Source of the DNA: Methylobacterium sp. Leaf465
Lineage (GTDB): Bacteria > Pseudomonadota > Alphaproteobacteria > Rhizobiales > Beijerinckiaceae
Direction: 5' to 3'
NCBI RefSeq assembly: GCF_001424705.1
Contig: NZ_LMRA01000023.1
Coordinates: forward strand, 488,700 to 552,699
Length of the DNA: 64,000 nt
This document shows, piece by piece, positions 6,984 to 17,535 of the stretch. Each line of letters begins with the position of its first letter. The first letter of the stretch is position 1. The notes below the pieces were generated by a model. It had not been told where the DNA came from, made no database searches, and was given only the letters and a program-made list of their open reading frames with translations. Both the position numbers and the translations under genes were made by a program.

Positions 6984-9902
6984 TCAGAGCGTGCGACGGA
7001 TCTCCTCGACCCGGTAGCACTCGATGGTGTCGCCGGCCCGCATGTCCTGGAAGTTCTCAAAGGACATGCCGCATTCGTAGCCGGCGGTCACTTCCTTCGC
7101 ATCGTCCTTCAGGCGCTTTAGCTGGGCGAGCTTGCCCTCGTGGATGACCACGCTGTCGCGAATTAGGCGGACATGGGCACCGCGCTGCACCACACCGTCG
7201 GTGATGCGGCAGCCGGCGATCTTGCCGACCTTCGACACGTCGAAGATCTGCAGGATCTGGGCCTCGCCCAGACGCTCCTCGCGAAGCGTCGGCGGCAGCA
7301 TGCCCGACAGGGTCGCTTTGATGTCATCCACGAGGTCGTAGATGATGTTGTAGTAGCGGATCTCGACGCCCTTGTTCTCGGCCGACTCGCGCGCTTCCTT
7401 GTGGGCCCGCACGTTGAAGCCGATGACGACGGCCTTCGAAGCCTCCGCCAGGGTGATGTCCGACTCGGTGATGCCGCCGACGCCCGCCAGCAGAATCCGC
7501 GCCGACACCTCGTCGTTGCCGAGCTTCTCCAACGCGCCGTTGATGGCCTCGACCGAGCCCTGCACGTCGCCCTTGACGACCAGCGCCAGTTCCTTGCGGC
7601 CGGCGCCTTCCTTCAGGTCGCGCATCATGTCGACCAGCGAGCGGTTCGCGCCACCGGTACGGGCGGCCAGGCGCTCGCGCTTCTGGCGGGCCCGGTATTC
7701 GGTGACCTCACGGGCGCGGGCCTCGTTCGGCACGACCACGACGCGGTCGCCCGCATCCGGGGTGCCGTTGAAGCCGAGCACCTCCACCGGGACCGAAGGA
7801 CCGGCGTAGGGGACGTTCTCGCCCTTGTCGTCGATGAGGGCGCGCACACGGCCCCATTCGGCGCCGGCCACGACGATGTCGCCGGTGAACAGGGTGCCGC
7901 GCTGGACCAAGACGGTCGCCACCGGGCCGCGACCGCGATCGAGCTTGGCCTCGATGACCGTACCCTCGCCGTCGCGCGTCTCGTTGGCGCGCAGGTTCAT
8001 GATCTCGGCCTGGAGCTGCAGGCCCTCGAGAAGCTCCGGCAGACCGTCGCCCGTCTTGGCCGACACCTCGAACTCGAGGGTTTCGCCACCCATCGATTCG
8101 ACCTGGATGTCGTGCTGCAGCAGCTCGGTTCGCACCCGCTGCGGATTCGCCTCGGGCTTGTCGATCTTGTTGATCGCCACGATCAAGGGAACGCCGGCGG
8201 CCTTGGCGTGGGAGATCGCCTCCACCGTCTGCGGCATGACACCGTCATCTGCCGCCACCACGAGCACGACGATGTCCGTCACCTTGGCACCGCGGGCGCG
8301 CATGGAGGTGAAGGCCGCGTGGCCGGGGGTGTCGATGAAGGTGACCATGTCGCCGCTCGGGGACGCGACCTGGTAGGCACCGATATGCTGCGTGATGCCG
8401 CCGGCCTCACCGGAGACAACGGTGGTCTTGCGGATCGCGTCGAGCAGCGAGGTCTTGCCGTGGTCGACGTGGCCCATGATGGTAACCACCGGGGGACGCG
8501 GATCGAGATCCTCCTCCAGCTCCGGCTCGTCGCTGAACAGGCCTTCCTCCACGTCCGACTCCGCAACGCGGCGAACGGTGTGGCCAAGTTCCTCGGCGAT
8601 GAGCTGCGCCGAATCCGAGTCGATCACGTCGGTGATCTTATGGATTTCGCCTTGCTTCATGAGCAGACGGATTACGTCCACCGCCCGCTCCGACATGCGG
8701 TTGGCGAGCTCCTGGATCGTGATCGTCTCCGGGATCGTCACCTCGCGGGAAAGCTTCTCCTTCTGCTCCACCTGCCGGTTGCCGCTCATGCGCTGCTGGC
8801 GGCGGCGGAACGAGGCTACGGAGCGCGTGCGCTCGTCCTCACCCGACGTGGCGGTGGCGATCGTGAGACGGCCGCGGTTGCGATCGCCGCCCGGCTGCTT
8901 CGGCGTCTTGGGCGGCGTGATGATCTTGAGCGGCATGCCGGGGCGGCGGATCACGCGCTTCTGCTCGCTCTCCTCCTCGGCAGCCTGCGGGCGGCCAGCC
9001 GTACGGGCCGGCGTGGCTCCACCGGCCGGACGGGCGGCCGTGGCCGCGGTCGGAGCGGTGGGCTCGGGCTCCGGCGCCGGAGCCGGGCGGGCCATGAAAT
9101 TCAGGTCGCGCGGCTTGCGCACGTCGGCTGTGATGGTCTTGCGCGGCTCGGCCGTGGCAGGACGCGCCGTCAGCGGCGGGCGGGCAGCCGGACGGGCCGG
9201 CGCTGTCGGAGCCGCAGGCCGGGCGGGAGCGGCAGCCTGAGCGGGACGCTCCGCCGCAGGGGCAGCCGGGGCCGGAGGCGCCGAGCGCACGATGGTCGGG
9301 GCCGCCGGCATCGGGGCGGTCTTCGACACGGTCGGGGCGGCAGCTGGTTCGGCATCGGCCTTCGCAGCGTCTTGAGCCGCAATTGCAGCGGCGCGTTCTG
9401 CCTCCTCGGCGGCGCGGCGATCCTCTTCCTCCTTGCGGCGGCGGGCCTCCTCCTCGCGCTTCTTCGCCTCGGCGGCCTCCCGCTCGCGCTGTTCGGCAGC
9501 GATGCGCTCGCGCTCAGCCGCGGCTTCTGCCTCGGCACGCCTCTGCGCCTCGGCTTCGCGGCGCTTGGCGTCGGCGAGGGCAGCCGCACGGGCGTTGCTC
9601 TCCTGCTCGCTGAGAGTGCGAAGCACCACGCCATTTGCGGACCGCTGGGCCTGACGCGGTGCGGCGGGCGGCGGAGGCGGCGCCACCCGCGTCGCAGGGG
9701 CGACGGGCGTCGTCTCACGCGCGGGGGCGGCCGGCGCGGCACCGATGACACGGCGCTTCACCGTCTCGACCACGACCTGCTTGGAGCGGCCATGGGAGAA
9801 GCTCTGACGCACCGTTCCCTGCTCGATCGGACGCTTCAAGGACAGCGGCTTCGAAGGGGGTCTCGCCTGCGTCTTGTCGCCCGGATTGTTCGTATCGCTC
9901 AT
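6984..9902 (-). CDS. infB: Translation initiation factor IF-2
   Basis: GTPase that brings fMet-tRNA to the 30S subunit. The 972-residue protein has a long N-terminal region: a basic segment, then an Ala/Glu/Arg-rich predicted coiled coil (about residues 105-185), then a Pro/Ala-rich linker to about residue 300. An IF2 N-terminal helical domain follows ([20 protein letters not shown]). The G domain starts near residue 470 with GHVDHGKTS (G1), DTPGHAAF (G3) and NKIDKPEA (G4). Domains II-IV follow, ending in the C-terminal fMet-tRNA-binding region ([15 protein letters not shown]). It lies in the nusA operon, as in most proteobacteria. Confidence 0.97.
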   Translation of the reverse strand: MSDTNNPGDKTQARPPSKPLSLKRPIEQGTVRQSFSHGRSKQVVVETVKRRVIGAAPAAPARETTPVAPATRVAPPPPPAAPRQAQRSANGVVLRTLSEQESNARAAALADAKRREAEAQRRAEAEAAAERERIAAEQREREAAEAKKREEEARRRKEEEDRRAAEEAERAAAIAAQDAAKADAEPAAAPTVSKTAPMPAAPTIVRSAPPAPAAPAAERPAQAAAPARPAAPTAPARPAARPPLTARPATAEPRKTITADVRKPRDLNFMARPAPAPEPEPTAPTAATAARPAGGATPARTAGRPQAAEEESEQKRVIRRPGMPLKIITPPKTPKQPGGDRNRGRLTIATATSGEDERTRSVASFRRRQQRMSGNRQVEQKEKLSREVTIPETITIQELANRMSERAVDVIRLLMKQGEIHKITDVIDSDSAQLIAEELGHTVRRVAESDVEEGLFSDEPELEEDLDPRPPVVTIMGHVDHGKTSLLDAIRKTTVVSGEAGGITQHIGAYQVASPSGDMVTFIDTPGHAAFTSMRARGAKVTDIVVLVVAADDGVMPQTVEAISHAKAAGVPLIVAINKIDKPEANPQRVRTELLQHDIQVESMGGETLEFEVSAKTGDGLPELLEGLQLQAEIMNLRANETRDGEGTVIEAKLDRGRGPVATVLVQRGTLFTGDIVVAGAEWGRVRALIDDKGENVPYAGPSVPVEVLGFNGTPDAGDRVVVVPNEARAREVTEYRARQKRERLAARTGGANRSLVDMMRDLKEGAGRKELALVVKGDVQGSVEAINGALEKLGNDEVSARILLAGVGGITESDITLAEASKAVVIGFNVRAHKEARESAENKGVEIRYYNIIYDLVDDIKATLSGMLPPTLREERLGEAQILQIFDVSKVGKIAGCRITDGVVQRGAHVRLIRDSVVIHEGKLAQLKRLKDDAKEVTAGYECGMSFENFQDMRAGDTIECYRVEEIRRTL

Positions 9903-9975
9903 TCAGTCCAAACCCTGAGGGTTTCCATCGTCCCGTGAACCGGCAAACTGCTGTGCGCCGGGTAGATCCATCGCT

Positions 9976-10719
9976 TCAATCGTCGTGCAGATCGGAAACG
10001 GCCTGCCCAATACGGGCGGAGCCGGCCTCCTCGGCCGTCGTCGCCAAACCTTCGAAGGTGCGGAGCCGACGCCAACGCGCAAGGCAGCCGGAAGCTCCGA
10101 CTCCTGCGACGAGAGCCGCATGTATCACATGATCCCGACCCAAGGCCATGTCCAATTCTTCGTTGGACAGGTCATCGATGACGGGAATGCACGATATGGC
10201 ACTGCCATGCCGCCGGTGCAATGCCGCGACGATCTTCCGCCGTCCGTCGGCGCTACCGTCGGAGGCTTGAATCACCGCCGCCACACCGGCCTTGTCGCCG
10301 ATGGCCGACTCGACCTTGGCGAAGCCCGCGACCACGCAGCCGGCCTTGTTGGCCAGGGACAACGATTGACGCAGGTCGGCGCGCAGACCCTCGGCGATGC
10401 GGTCGGCGAGGTCGGATGCCATGGCATCCTTGCTTTTGAAGGCGCGTTGAAAGGCGCGCCGCTTCACCGCTTCGTTGACCGCCGCGCGGGTGGGGGTAAG
10501 CCAGGCACCGCGGCCGGGTAGGCGAGCCCGCAGATCCGGCACGACGGCGCCGTCGGGCCCGAGCACGAAACGGAACAAGCCGGACGGCGCCTGCGTCACC
10601 CGCGTGACGAGGCATGTGCGCAGAGCATTGGCACGACCCCGCCCCAGACCCGGATCGAGCAGCGTGCTCGGATCCGGCTCGACGGCATCGTCGGTCACAT
10701 CTGCGGTTTCGCCCGTCAT
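9976..10719 (-). CDS. YlxR/DUF448 RNA-binding protein with a C-terminal L7Ae-like domain
   Basis: A 247-residue protein between nusA and infB, the standard place for the YlxR family. The N-terminal part has RTCLVTRVTQAPSGLFRFV and PGRGAWLTPTRAAV, which match the YlxR nucleic-acid-binding fold. The C-terminal part (SLANKAGCVVAGFAKVESAI, then DLSNEELDMALGRDHVIHA) looks like an L7Ae/L30e/S12e-type RNA-binding domain. This two-domain form is common in alphaproteobacteria. The frame is open upstream to 10782, but the ATG at 10719 (MTGETADV) is the sensible start. The molecular role is poorly defined; an RNA-binding function is inferred. Confidence 0.9.
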   Translation of the reverse strand: MTGETADVTDDAVEPDPSTLLDPGLGRGRANALRTCLVTRVTQAPSGLFRFVLGPDGAVVPDLRARLPGRGAWLTPTRAAVNEAVKRRAFQRAFKSKDAMASDLADRIAEGLRADLRQSLSLANKAGCVVAGFAKVESAIGDKAGVAAVIQASDGSADGRRKIVAALHRRHGSAISCIPVIDDLSNEELDMALGRDHVIHAALVAGVGASGCLARWRRLRTFEGLATTAEEAGSARIGQAVSDLHDD

Positions 10720-10793
10720 GTGGCGTGGGATTCTTTCGTCAACTGGAAAACATCCCCGCGATCCGTGGCCGCGGGGAGCCATGATTCGCCTTC

Positions 10794-12395
10794 TCAGACG
10801 GAGACGGGCTCCTCATCGGTGGACTCGCTCGCCTCAGGCTCGGCCGGCGCCTCGATCCAGCCGGCATGGACGCGCGCCGCCATGACCATGGCCTCCGCTT
10901 CCGCCCGCGAAATCTCGAATCCCTCGAGGTAGCCCGTGTGCCGCTTGGCCTCGGGGCCGCGCCCTTCGGTGTAACCCACGAGATCATCGGTGGCGCAACC
11001 GGCGAGGTCCTCGATCGTCTTCACGTCGTTCTCGCCCAACGCCACCAGCATGGGCGTGGTGATGCCGTCGATCTCGCGCAGCTCGTCCTGCACGCCGAGT
11101 TCCTGACGTTTGGCATCGAACTCCGATTCGACGCGGGCGAGGTGATCCTGGGCGCGTGCCTGGATCTCGGTTCCGCTCTCCTCGTCGAGGCCCTGGATGT
11201 TGGCGAGCTCGCCCGGCTCGACGTAGGCGATCTCCTCGACGTTGCGGAAGCCCTCCGCCGCCAGGAGCTGGCCCACGGTCTCGTCGACGTCGAGGGCTTC
11301 CATGAAGATCGCGGTACGCTCGGCGAACTCCTTCTGACGACGCTCCGACTCCTCAGCCTCGGTCAGGATGTCGATGTCCCAGCCCGTGAGCTGCGAGGCG
11401 AGGCGCACGTTCTGGCCGCGGCGGCCGATGGCCAGGGAGAGCTGGTCGTCGGGCACTACCACCTCGATGCGGTCGGCCTCCTCGTCCAGCACCACCTTCA
11501 CGACTTCCGCCGGCTGCAGCGCATTGACGATGAAGGTCGCCTGGTCCTCCGACCATGGGATGATGTCGATCTTTTCACCCTGGAGTTCGCCGACCACCGC
11601 TTGGACGCGGGAGCCGCGCATGCCGACGCAGGCGCCGACAGGGTCGATCGAGCCGTCCCGCGAGATCACGGCGATCTTCGCGCGCGAGCCGGGATCGCGG
11701 GCTACGGCCTTCACCTCGACGATGCCATCGTAGATTTCCGGCACTTCCTGGCCGAAGAGCTTCGCCATGAACTGCGGGTGCGAGCGCGAGAGGAAGATCT
11801 GCGGTCCGCGCACCTCGCGGCGCACGTCGAACAGGTAGGAGCGGATGCGGTCGCCCGGACGGAAGGTCTCGCGCGGGATCATCTCGTCGCGGCGGACAAT
11901 CCCCTCGCCGCGGCCCAGGTCGACGATGACATTGCCGTACTCGACGCGCTTCACGAGGCCGTTCACGACCTCGCCGATGCGGTCCTTATACTCGTCGAAC
12001 TGCCGGTCGCGCTCGGCGTCGCGTACCTTCTGCACGATGACCTGCTTGGCCGACTGGGCGGCGACGCGGCCGAAATCGAAGGGCGGCAGGGTGTCGGAGA
12101 TGACGTCGCCCACGAGGGCGCCGGGGTTGTAGCGGCGGGCCTGCTCCAGGGTGACCTCCCGGGCGTCGTTCTCGACCTGGTCGACCACCACGAGGTGGCG
12201 CGACAGGCGCAGCGCGCCCGTCTTCGGGTCGATCTCGGCATGCACGTCGGTCTCGGCGCCGTAGCGGGAGCGTGCGGCCTTGGCGATGGCTTCCTCCATC
12301 GCGTCGATCACGATGGACCGGTCGATCACCTTCTCACGGGCGACCGCTTCGGCGATCTGCAGGAGTTCGAGCCTGTTGGCGCTGACGACGGCCAT
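10794..12395 (-). CDS. nusA: Transcription termination/antitermination factor NusA
   Basis: RNA polymerase-associated factor that affects pausing, termination and antitermination. The 533-residue protein has the RNAP-binding N-terminal domain ([20 protein letters not shown]), an S1 domain around residues 130-200 ([16 protein letters not shown]), and two KH domains ([19 protein letters not shown] and [18 protein letters not shown]). A C-terminal region with two helical repeats of the kind seen in alpha- and gammaproteobacteria follows. The last residues are acidic (STDEEPVSV). It lies 74 bp after rimP and 75 bp before the YlxR gene. Confidence 0.97.
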   Translation of the reverse strand: MAVVSANRLELLQIAEAVAREKVIDRSIVIDAMEEAIAKAARSRYGAETDVHAEIDPKTGALRLSRHLVVVDQVENDAREVTLEQARRYNPGALVGDVISDTLPPFDFGRVAAQSAKQVIVQKVRDAERDRQFDEYKDRIGEVVNGLVKRVEYGNVIVDLGRGEGIVRRDEMIPRETFRPGDRIRSYLFDVRREVRGPQIFLSRSHPQFMAKLFGQEVPEIYDGIVEVKAVARDPGSRAKIAVISRDGSIDPVGACVGMRGSRVQAVVGELQGEKIDIIPWSEDQATFIVNALQPAEVVKVVLDEEADRIEVVVPDDQLSLAIGRRGQNVRLASQLTGWDIDILTEAEESERRQKEFAERTAIFMEALDVDETVGQLLAAEGFRNVEEIAYVEPGELANIQGLDEESGTEIQARAQDHLARVESEFDAKRQELGVQDELREIDGITTPMLVALGENDVKTIEDLAGCATDDLVGYTEGRGPEAKRHTGYLEGFEISRAEAEAMVMAARVHAGWIEAPAEPEASESTDEEPVSV

Positions 12396-12469
12396 CGGTT
12401 TTCGTCCTTCTCTTCGTCGTGTTCTGTCGCGATCCCCCCGCCGCTCGGCGGGGCAGGGATCCGGGCGTG

Positions 12470-13288
12470 TTAGTGGAGCTTGCCGTCTTCCTTCACCCGC
12501 ACCGCCTTGGTGCGGACGGGCTTCGCCTTGTTCCGGGCCTTGATGGCGAGACTCTCCTCGGTCTCGACCTTCACGGGCTTGGGCCGTTGCGAGGCCTTCG
12601 GTTTCAGGGGACGGGAAATCTTCTTCTTCAGCGGGGCAGGGGCAGGGGTCGGTTCGGCTTCGATCTCCGCCTCGTCCCCCTCCGCGTCGTCCATCTCGTC
12701 GTCGAGGGCGGGTGGACCGCCGCGGCGCAGGGATTCGCGTACCAGCTCGTCGGTGAGCACGAGGTAGGCGTCGCCGAGGTCGCGCAGCGGCAGGTCGATC
12801 CGGCTCGGCAGGCCCTCCTTCACGTCGGGCAGGTCGATCGGTACCGTGAGCCCGTCCGCATTCGGGGCGCCGATGATGCCGCGGAAGCGCTTGCGGCCGT
12901 CCATCGGCACGGCGAGCTCGATCTTGGCCTCGTAGCCGGCCCAGCGCGCAAAATCGACGGCCCGCACCAGCGGCCGGTCGATGCCCGGCGAGGAGATCTC
13001 GAGGTAGTAGGGCTTGCCGATCGGGTCATCGAGATCGAGCAGTGGCGAGATGGCCCGGCTCACCGCCTCGCAATCATCCACCGTCATGGTGCCGTCCGGC
13101 CGCTCGGCCATGATCTGCACCGTGCAGCCGTTGGCGCTCGTCACCTTCACCCGGACGACGCGATAGCCCAGGCCCTGAATCGAGCCCTCGATGACCTGCA
13201 CCACCCGCGCGGCCACGCCGGTCTCGGTGATGAGGCGCTTTTCGTTGAGATCGCTGTTGAGCGGGTCGCTGTTGAGGTTGTCCGCCAT
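12470..13288 (-). CDS. rimP: Ribosome maturation factor RimP
   Basis: Needed for 30S subunit maturation. The 272-residue protein has the RimP N-terminal domain ([18 protein letters not shown], then [15 protein letters not shown]) with the hallmark [14 protein letters not shown], followed by the SH3-like C-terminal domain ([14 protein letters not shown]). A Lys/Pro-rich tail of about 80 residues is longer than in the E. coli protein and typical of Rhizobiales. The ATG at 13288 (MADNLNSD) was chosen because the longer open frame to 13375 would run into the leader terminator. First gene of the operon; its leader contains an intrinsic terminator. Confidence 0.93.
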   Translation of the reverse strand: MADNLNSDPLNSDLNEKRLITETGVAARVVQVIEGSIQGLGYRVVRVKVTSANGCTVQIMAERPDGTMTVDDCEAVSRAISPLLDLDDPIGKPYYLEISSPGIDRPLVRAVDFARWAGYEAKIELAVPMDGRKRFRGIIGAPNADGLTVPIDLPDVKEGLPSRIDLPLRDLGDAYLVLTDELVRESLRRGGPPALDDEMDDAEGDEAEIEAEPTPAPAPLKKKISRPLKPKASQRPKPVKVETEESLAIKARNKAKPVRTKAVRVKEDGKLH

Positions 13289-13347
13289 GCTGCGCTTGAA
13301 GTCCGGCCTTGTCCGAGGCGATCCGGCGCGAGAGTCATTGCGGCAAT

Positions 13348-13377
13348 AAAAAAGAGCGGACCCGGTGGGGCCCACTC
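13348..13377 (-). terminator. Intrinsic terminator/attenuator in the rimP leader
   Basis: On the minus strand GAGTGGGCCC (13377-13368) pairs with GGGTCCGCTC (13363-13354) through 10 bp (two G-U wobbles) around a 4-nt loop, followed directly by six T (13353-13348). It sits about 60 bp upstream of the rimP start and only about 40-70 nt downstream of the promoter. It would therefore end most transcripts unless antitermination or readthrough occurs. A weaker hairpin, GCAGT and ACTGC, lies just upstream. Confidence 0.75.
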
Positions 13378-13419
13378 CCGAACCGCAGTCTCACAACTGC
13401 AACCAGAACTGATAGCAAC

Positions 13420-13448
13420 AGAGTAGGCGCGTTCGCTCCCATTTTCAA
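13420..13448 (-). promoter_or_regulatory. Sigma-70-type promoter of the rimP-nusA-infB operon
   Basis: Minus strand: TTGAAA (13448-13443) and TACTCT (13425-13420) with an exact 17-bp spacer. The first base of the transcript should lie near 13413, giving a leader of about 125 nt to the rimP ATG with the terminator in its middle. This is the best-looking vegetative promoter in the window. Confidence 0.7.
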
Positions 13449-13904
13449 GCGGTTTCCGCCCTGCGTCGAACCCGGACCCTGGGCCGGCCTGGGCGAAAAC
13501 CACCGCCTACGTAGCTGCCTTGATGCCCCATGATCCGCGCGGCAGTTCCACAACGCGCCAGGTAGAAATCAGAAAAAATTTGAAGACCAGTCTTGGGCCG
13601 CTCGGCGATCCCGCTCGCGCCCCACCCCGAACGGATGGGACTGCAACGACCCCGGCGTCGTGCTGGGCACGCGGATGGTACCCTGTTGCCGATCGGAACC
13701 ATGCAGCCCGGCCCTTCGGACTCGCAGTGCGTACCGCGAACGGAGTCCACGGTGTCGGGATCGCGCGCCGCCGGCGCAGACCTCTCAATCCCCATGGTGC
13801 TGGGCCGCGCCGGTGGATGTTGCGATCCGAGGCTTTGCCGTCGCGTACGACTGTCCGGCGCAACAGCGAGCCCGGAAGACCTCCCGCGTTGCGTCGGGCC
13901 CAAG
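13449..13904. other. Intergenic stretch between asd terminator and rimP promoter, no gene seen
   Basis: About 450 bp without a supported coding region. Open frames on both strands lack domain signatures and ribosome sites. An AT-rich patch (CAGAAAAAATTTGAAG, about 13570-13585) is the only local compositional feature. It may hold upstream promoter or regulator sites. Confidence 0.4.
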
Positions 13905-13935
13905 AAAAACGCCGCCCCGCAGGGCGGGACGGCGT
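13905..13935 (-). terminator. Intrinsic terminator of asd
   Basis: Minus strand CGCCGTCCCGCCC, a short loop, then GGGGCGGCG and TTTTT (13909-13905), starting about 50 bp after the asd stop. A strong G/C stem with a T5 run is a standard Rho-independent terminator. Confidence 0.8.
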
Positions 13936-13987
13936 CGATGATCGCTGTCGGTCGTCTGGGTCCCGAGGTCCGGACCCAAATCGAACC

Positions 13988-15019
13988 TCAGGCCGCCTGG
14001 GCCCGCTTCAGGAGCTTGCGGTTCACCAGCATCTCGGCGATCTGCACGGTGTTCAGGGCCGCGCCCTTGCGCAGGTTGTCGGCGACGCACCAGAACGAGA
14101 GGCCGTTCTCCACCGTAGCGTCCTCGCGGATGCGGGAGACGTAGGTGGCGTCCTCGCCGGCGGCCTCGTGCGGGGTCATGTAGCCGCCGGGCTCGCGCTT
14201 ATCGACGACCATGAGGCCAGGGGCCGAGCGCAGGATCGCGGTGGCCTGCTCGGCCGAGATCGGGCGCTCGAACTCGACGTTCACGGCTTCCGCGTGGCCG
14301 ATGAACACCGGCACGCGCACGGCGGTGGCCGTGAGCTTGATCTTGGGATCGAGCATCTTCTTGGTCTCGGCGACCATCTTCCACTCTTCCTTCGTGTACC
14401 CGTCCTCCATGAACACATCGATGTGCGGGATGACGTTGAAGGCGATGCGCTTGGGGAACTTCTCGGCCTTGATCTCGCCGGCGGTGAAGACCGAGCGGGT
14501 CTGCTGGAAGAGCTCGTCCATGGCGTCCTTGCCGGCGCCGGAGACCGACTGGTAGGTCGCCACCACCACGCGCTTAATCGTGGCCGCGTCATGGAGGGGC
14601 TTCAGCGCGACCACGAGCTGCGCCGTGGAGCAGTTCGGATTGGCGATGATGTTGAGCTTGGAGAAGCCGTGGATAGCGTCCGGGTTCACTTCCGGAACGA
14701 TCAGCGGCACGTCCTGATGGTAGCGAAACGCCGACGAGTTATCGATCACGACGCAGCCGGACTGACCGATGCGGGGCGACCACTCCTTCGAGGTCTCGCC
14801 GCCCGCGGACATCAGGCAGATGTCGGTATCGGAGAAATCGTAGGAATCGAGGGCCTTCACCTTCAGGATCTTGTCGCCGAAGGACACGTCCTGGCCGGCC
14901 GAGCGGCGCGAGGCAATCGCCACCACCTCGTCCGCCGGAAAGGCGCGCTCGGACAGGATGTCCAGCATCTCGCGGCCCACATTGCCCGTGGCACCCACGA
15001 CGGCGACCTTGTAACCCAT
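13988..15019 (-). CDS. asd: Aspartate-semialdehyde dehydrogenase
   Basis: Makes L-aspartate-4-semialdehyde from aspartyl phosphate with NADPH, the branch point to lysine/diaminopimelate, threonine and methionine. The 343-residue protein begins with the Rossmann signature VAVVGATGNVGREML. The catalytic cysteine is Cys130 in NIIANPNCSTAQL, and the segment YQSVSGAGKDAMDEL is typical. A GGAG ribosome site is 8 nt before the ATG at 15019. A longer open frame upstream is GC-driven and unlikely. Terminator just downstream at 13905-13935. Confidence 0.96.
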   Translation of the reverse strand: MGYKVAVVGATGNVGREMLDILSERAFPADEVVAIASRRSAGQDVSFGDKILKVKALDSYDFSDTDICLMSAGGETSKEWSPRIGQSGCVVIDNSSAFRYHQDVPLIVPEVNPDAIHGFSKLNIIANPNCSTAQLVVALKPLHDAATIKRVVVATYQSVSGAGKDAMDELFQQTRSVFTAGEIKAEKFPKRIAFNVIPHIDVFMEDGYTKEEWKMVAETKKMLDPKIKLTATAVRVPVFIGHAEAVNVEFERPISAEQATAILRSAPGLMVVDKREPGGYMTPHEAAGEDATYVSRIREDATVENGLSFWCVADNLRKGAALNTVQIAEMLVNRKLLKRAQAA

Positions 15020-15284
15020 GCTCTTCACTCCGCTCTGCACGGGCGCCGAGGGCCCGTGCGGCGCCCGCCGGTCTGGCGAAGCGCATCGTCCGGTACCGGC
15101 GCCGTTCTCAAGCCTCCCTGCCGTGCGCCGAGCCGCCCGCGGCGGCCGGCGGCCCGCCGGCCGCGAAGGTGCGCGGCCCGATCCCGGTCCGCGCCGTCTG
15201 GCGCCCGCCGCATCGCAGCATGAGTCGCCAAGGGCGGGAGCAAGACGCCTCGCTCCCGCCTCTGTCAAGGGTTGGACGCTCCGA

Positions 15285-16298
15285 TCACGCCACCAGGGCG
15301 GCCGGGGCAGCCTCGAGGGCGTCCCGCGCCTCCGCCAGGATGGCGTAGGAGGTTCGTCGCGCACCCTGGTCGTGGATCGCCGCCGCCACCATGATCTCGT
15401 CGGCGCCCGTCTCCCGGATCAGCTCGGCGAGCCCCGCCCGCACGGTCTGGGGCGAGCCGACCAGGCTGCGGGCCAGCATGCGCGAGGCCTGTGCCTTCTC
15501 GTGCGGGGCCCAATAGGTCTCGATATCGTCGATCGGCGGTCGCAGCAGGCCGCGCGTGCCGCGCACGAGGTTGGTGAACTGCTGCTGGGCCGAGGTGAAG
15601 AGCCGGCGCGCCGCGGCGTCGGTCTCGGCCGCCACCACGTTGATGCCGACCATCGCGTGCGGGCGGCTGAGCTGCGCTGACGGTTTGAAACGCTCGCGAT
15701 AGAGGGCGAGGGCCGGCAAGAGCTGCTCGGGCGCGAAATGCGAGGCGAAGGCGTAGGGAAGTCCCAGCATCGCGGCGAGCTGCGCGCCGTAGGTGCTCGA
15801 GCCAAGGATCCAAAGGGGCACCTTCAGCCCCGTCCCCGGAACTGCCTGGACCGTCTGTCCGGGCTGCGGGTCGTCGAAGAGGGCCTGCAGTTCCACCACG
15901 TCCTGCGGAAAGGTGTCGGCGGCATCTGGGGAGCGCCGCAACGCGCGCGTGGTGCGCGGATCGGTGCCGGGCGCGCGCCCGAGGCCGAGATCGATCCGGC
16001 CGGGGAACAGGGTCTCCAGGGTACCGAATTGCTCGGCGATGACCAGGGGGGCGTGGTTCGGCAGCATGATGCCGCCCGCGCCGACGCGGATCGTCCGTGT
16101 GCCAGCCGCGACGTGCCCGATCACGACAGCCGTCGCCGCACTGGCGACGCCGATCATGTTGTGGTGCTCGGCGAGCCAAAAGCGACGATAGCCGTGCTCT
16201 TCCGCGTGGCGGGCGAGATCCACGCTGTTTCGCAGGGCATCGGCAGGCGTCGCGCCCTCGGGCACGAAGGCGAGGTCGAGGACGGAAAGGGGGATCAT
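15285..16298 (-). CDS. LLM-class flavin-dependent oxidoreductase (luciferase-like)
   Basis: A 337-residue TIM-barrel flavoprotein of the bacterial luciferase-like monooxygenase family, in the MsnO8/YhbW-type subgroup. Visible motifs are [13 protein letters not shown] at the N-terminus, [38 protein letters not shown], and [16 protein letters not shown], which are characteristic. It would use reduced FMN to oxidise an unknown substrate. The ATG at 16298 follows an AAGGA ribosome site; upstream extension to 16442 is unsupported. It is divergent from the gene at 16526, and 265 bp separate it from asd. Confidence 0.9.
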   Translation of the reverse strand: MIPLSVLDLAFVPEGATPADALRNSVDLARHAEEHGYRRFWLAEHHNMIGVASAATAVVIGHVAAGTRTIRVGAGGIMLPNHAPLVIAEQFGTLETLFPGRIDLGLGRAPGTDPRTTRALRRSPDAADTFPQDVVELQALFDDPQPGQTVQAVPGTGLKVPLWILGSSTYGAQLAAMLGLPYAFASHFAPEQLLPALALYRERFKPSAQLSRPHAMVGINVVAAETDAAARRLFTSAQQQFTNLVRGTRGLLRPPIDDIETYWAPHEKAQASRMLARSLVGSPQTVRAGLAELIRETGADEIMVAAAIHDQGARRTSYAILAEARDALEAAPAALVA

Positions 16299-16525
16299 GA
16301 AGTCCTTCTGTGTGTCGCGCGGTGGGCCCCGTACCGAGAGATCGCGATGGGCAGGGCCCGCTGCAAGCACGGGCCGGCATGTGTCGCCCGCATGGGTCGA
16401 TACCAACGATTCACCCTGTCGTCGGAAAGGCGGAGGCCGCACCCGATCCGGAAACCCCGGTTTGCCGGAGTGGGGAGCAGGATGGGCTCGGGCGGCGCGC
16501 GGCCGCCGAAGAACCCCGGAACGCG

Positions 16526-17395
16526 ATGCGAACGGTTTTCGAGCGAGACGGATTGGGAACGGACGCGACGGCTACGGAGCGGATGCGGCTTCCTTGTCCG
16601 TCGGTCCGCCACCTCATGCAGGTCTTGGCAGCGGGGGCCGTGGTCGCGGTCTTGAGTCTGGCGGCACGGGGAGGAGGGCCCGACCCTGCCGCTCCGGCCA
16701 TGGAGGCGCCGCCCGGGCCCGGCTTCGTGCCGGTCTCGGCTCAGGCCGTGCGCCCCGCGATGCCCCTCGCCCTGTCGGCGCCCCGCTTCCGCCTGAACGA
16801 CCCCGAGGCGATCGAGGCGCCGCGCGCGGAGGCGGCCCGGCTCAATCCGTCGAGCGGCCGTCGGGAGGACCTTTTGGTCCAGGGCGGCTTCGATACGATC
16901 GAGGCACCATACCTGCGCCTGACCCTGACCGAAGCATCCGAGACCGAGCCGGGCCCTAGCCTGTTCATCACCCTGGCCCGACGGGCCGCGGATGGTCAGG
17001 CCCTGGCCGTGATCCGCACCGGTGAGCGCGGTGCCATCGAGACCAAGTTCGGCCCCATGGAGACCCTCCAGTTCACTCTCGGTGGCGAGGGCAAGCGCGC
17101 CTGCACGGGCTTTGCCAGCCTGAACCCCGACGCGCTCCGCTTGGACGGCTGGCTCTGCGCGCCCCTCGGACAGGCGCCGGAGCCGCGGGCCATCACCTGT
17201 CTTCTCGACAAGGTCGTGCTGAACGGTCAAGCTTCTCCGGAGCGAGAGGCCGCCTTCGCGAGCTTCGAAGCCCGGCGCGATCCCGGATGTGGGCCGCCTG
17301 CCCTCGTCGCGACGGTTTCGCCGCGGGATTTCGGAAGCGAGACCGGATCGATCCCAAGCCGGGCCACACGAAAGTCGGGCCACACGAAAAAATGA
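16526..17395 (+). CDS. Membrane-anchored or exported protein of unknown function
   Basis: A 289-residue protein from the ATG at 16526 (MRTVFERDG). One hydrophobic segment near residues 28-48 ([17 protein letters not shown]) could be a signal anchor, followed by a Pro/Ala-rich linker and a soluble domain with several cysteines (RACTGF, WLCAPL, ITCLLD, DPGCGP) that could form disulphides in the periplasm. I do not recognise the family. The last codons carry a 14-bp direct repeat (17360-17373 and 17376-17389), duplicating SGHT-type residues. The next exported protein gene starts 140 bp downstream. Confidence 0.7.
   Translation: MRTVFERDGLGTDATATERMRLPCPSVRHLMQVLAAGAVVAVLSLAARGGGPDPAAPAMEAPPGPGFVPVSAQAVRPAMPLALSAPRFRLNDPEAIEAPRAEAARLNPSSGRREDLLVQGGFDTIEAPYLRLTLTEASETEPGPSLFITLARRAADGQALAVIRTGERGAIETKFGPMETLQFTLGGEGKRACTGFASLNPDALRLDGWLCAPLGQAPEPRAITCLLDKVVLNGQASPEREAAFASFEARRDPGCGPPALVATVSPRDFGSETGSIPSRATRKSGHTKK
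17360..17389 (+). repeat. Two-copy 14-bp direct repeat at the end of the coding region
   Basis: CGGGCCACACGAAA occurs at 17360-17373 and again at 17376-17389, a 16-bp period, directly before the stop codon of the upstream gene. The period is not a multiple of three, so the copies are read in different frames. It looks like a recent slippage duplication that altered the C-terminus. Confidence 0.6.
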
Positions 17396-17535
17396 GGCCA
17401 AACTGCGGCGATCACGCGAAGCGCGGCCATAATCCGGGAACCTCGGCCGGGCTGGCACGTCTTCCCTCCATGCGAAGGCCTCAGTTTCTTAAGGAAGCCC
17501 GGCCTAGAGTCCTACAGCTTCAACGAAGGTGCGTC

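Noticed and set aside
7173..9938. A 921-codon plus-strand open frame across infB
   Set aside because: Antisense to infB; the His/Gly/Arg-rich translation is typical of a reverse-frame shadow.
13507..13863. Possible small gene or tRNA upstream of rimP, as metY in E. coli
   Set aside because: No cloverleaf or CCA end could be found on either strand; frames there have no domain features.
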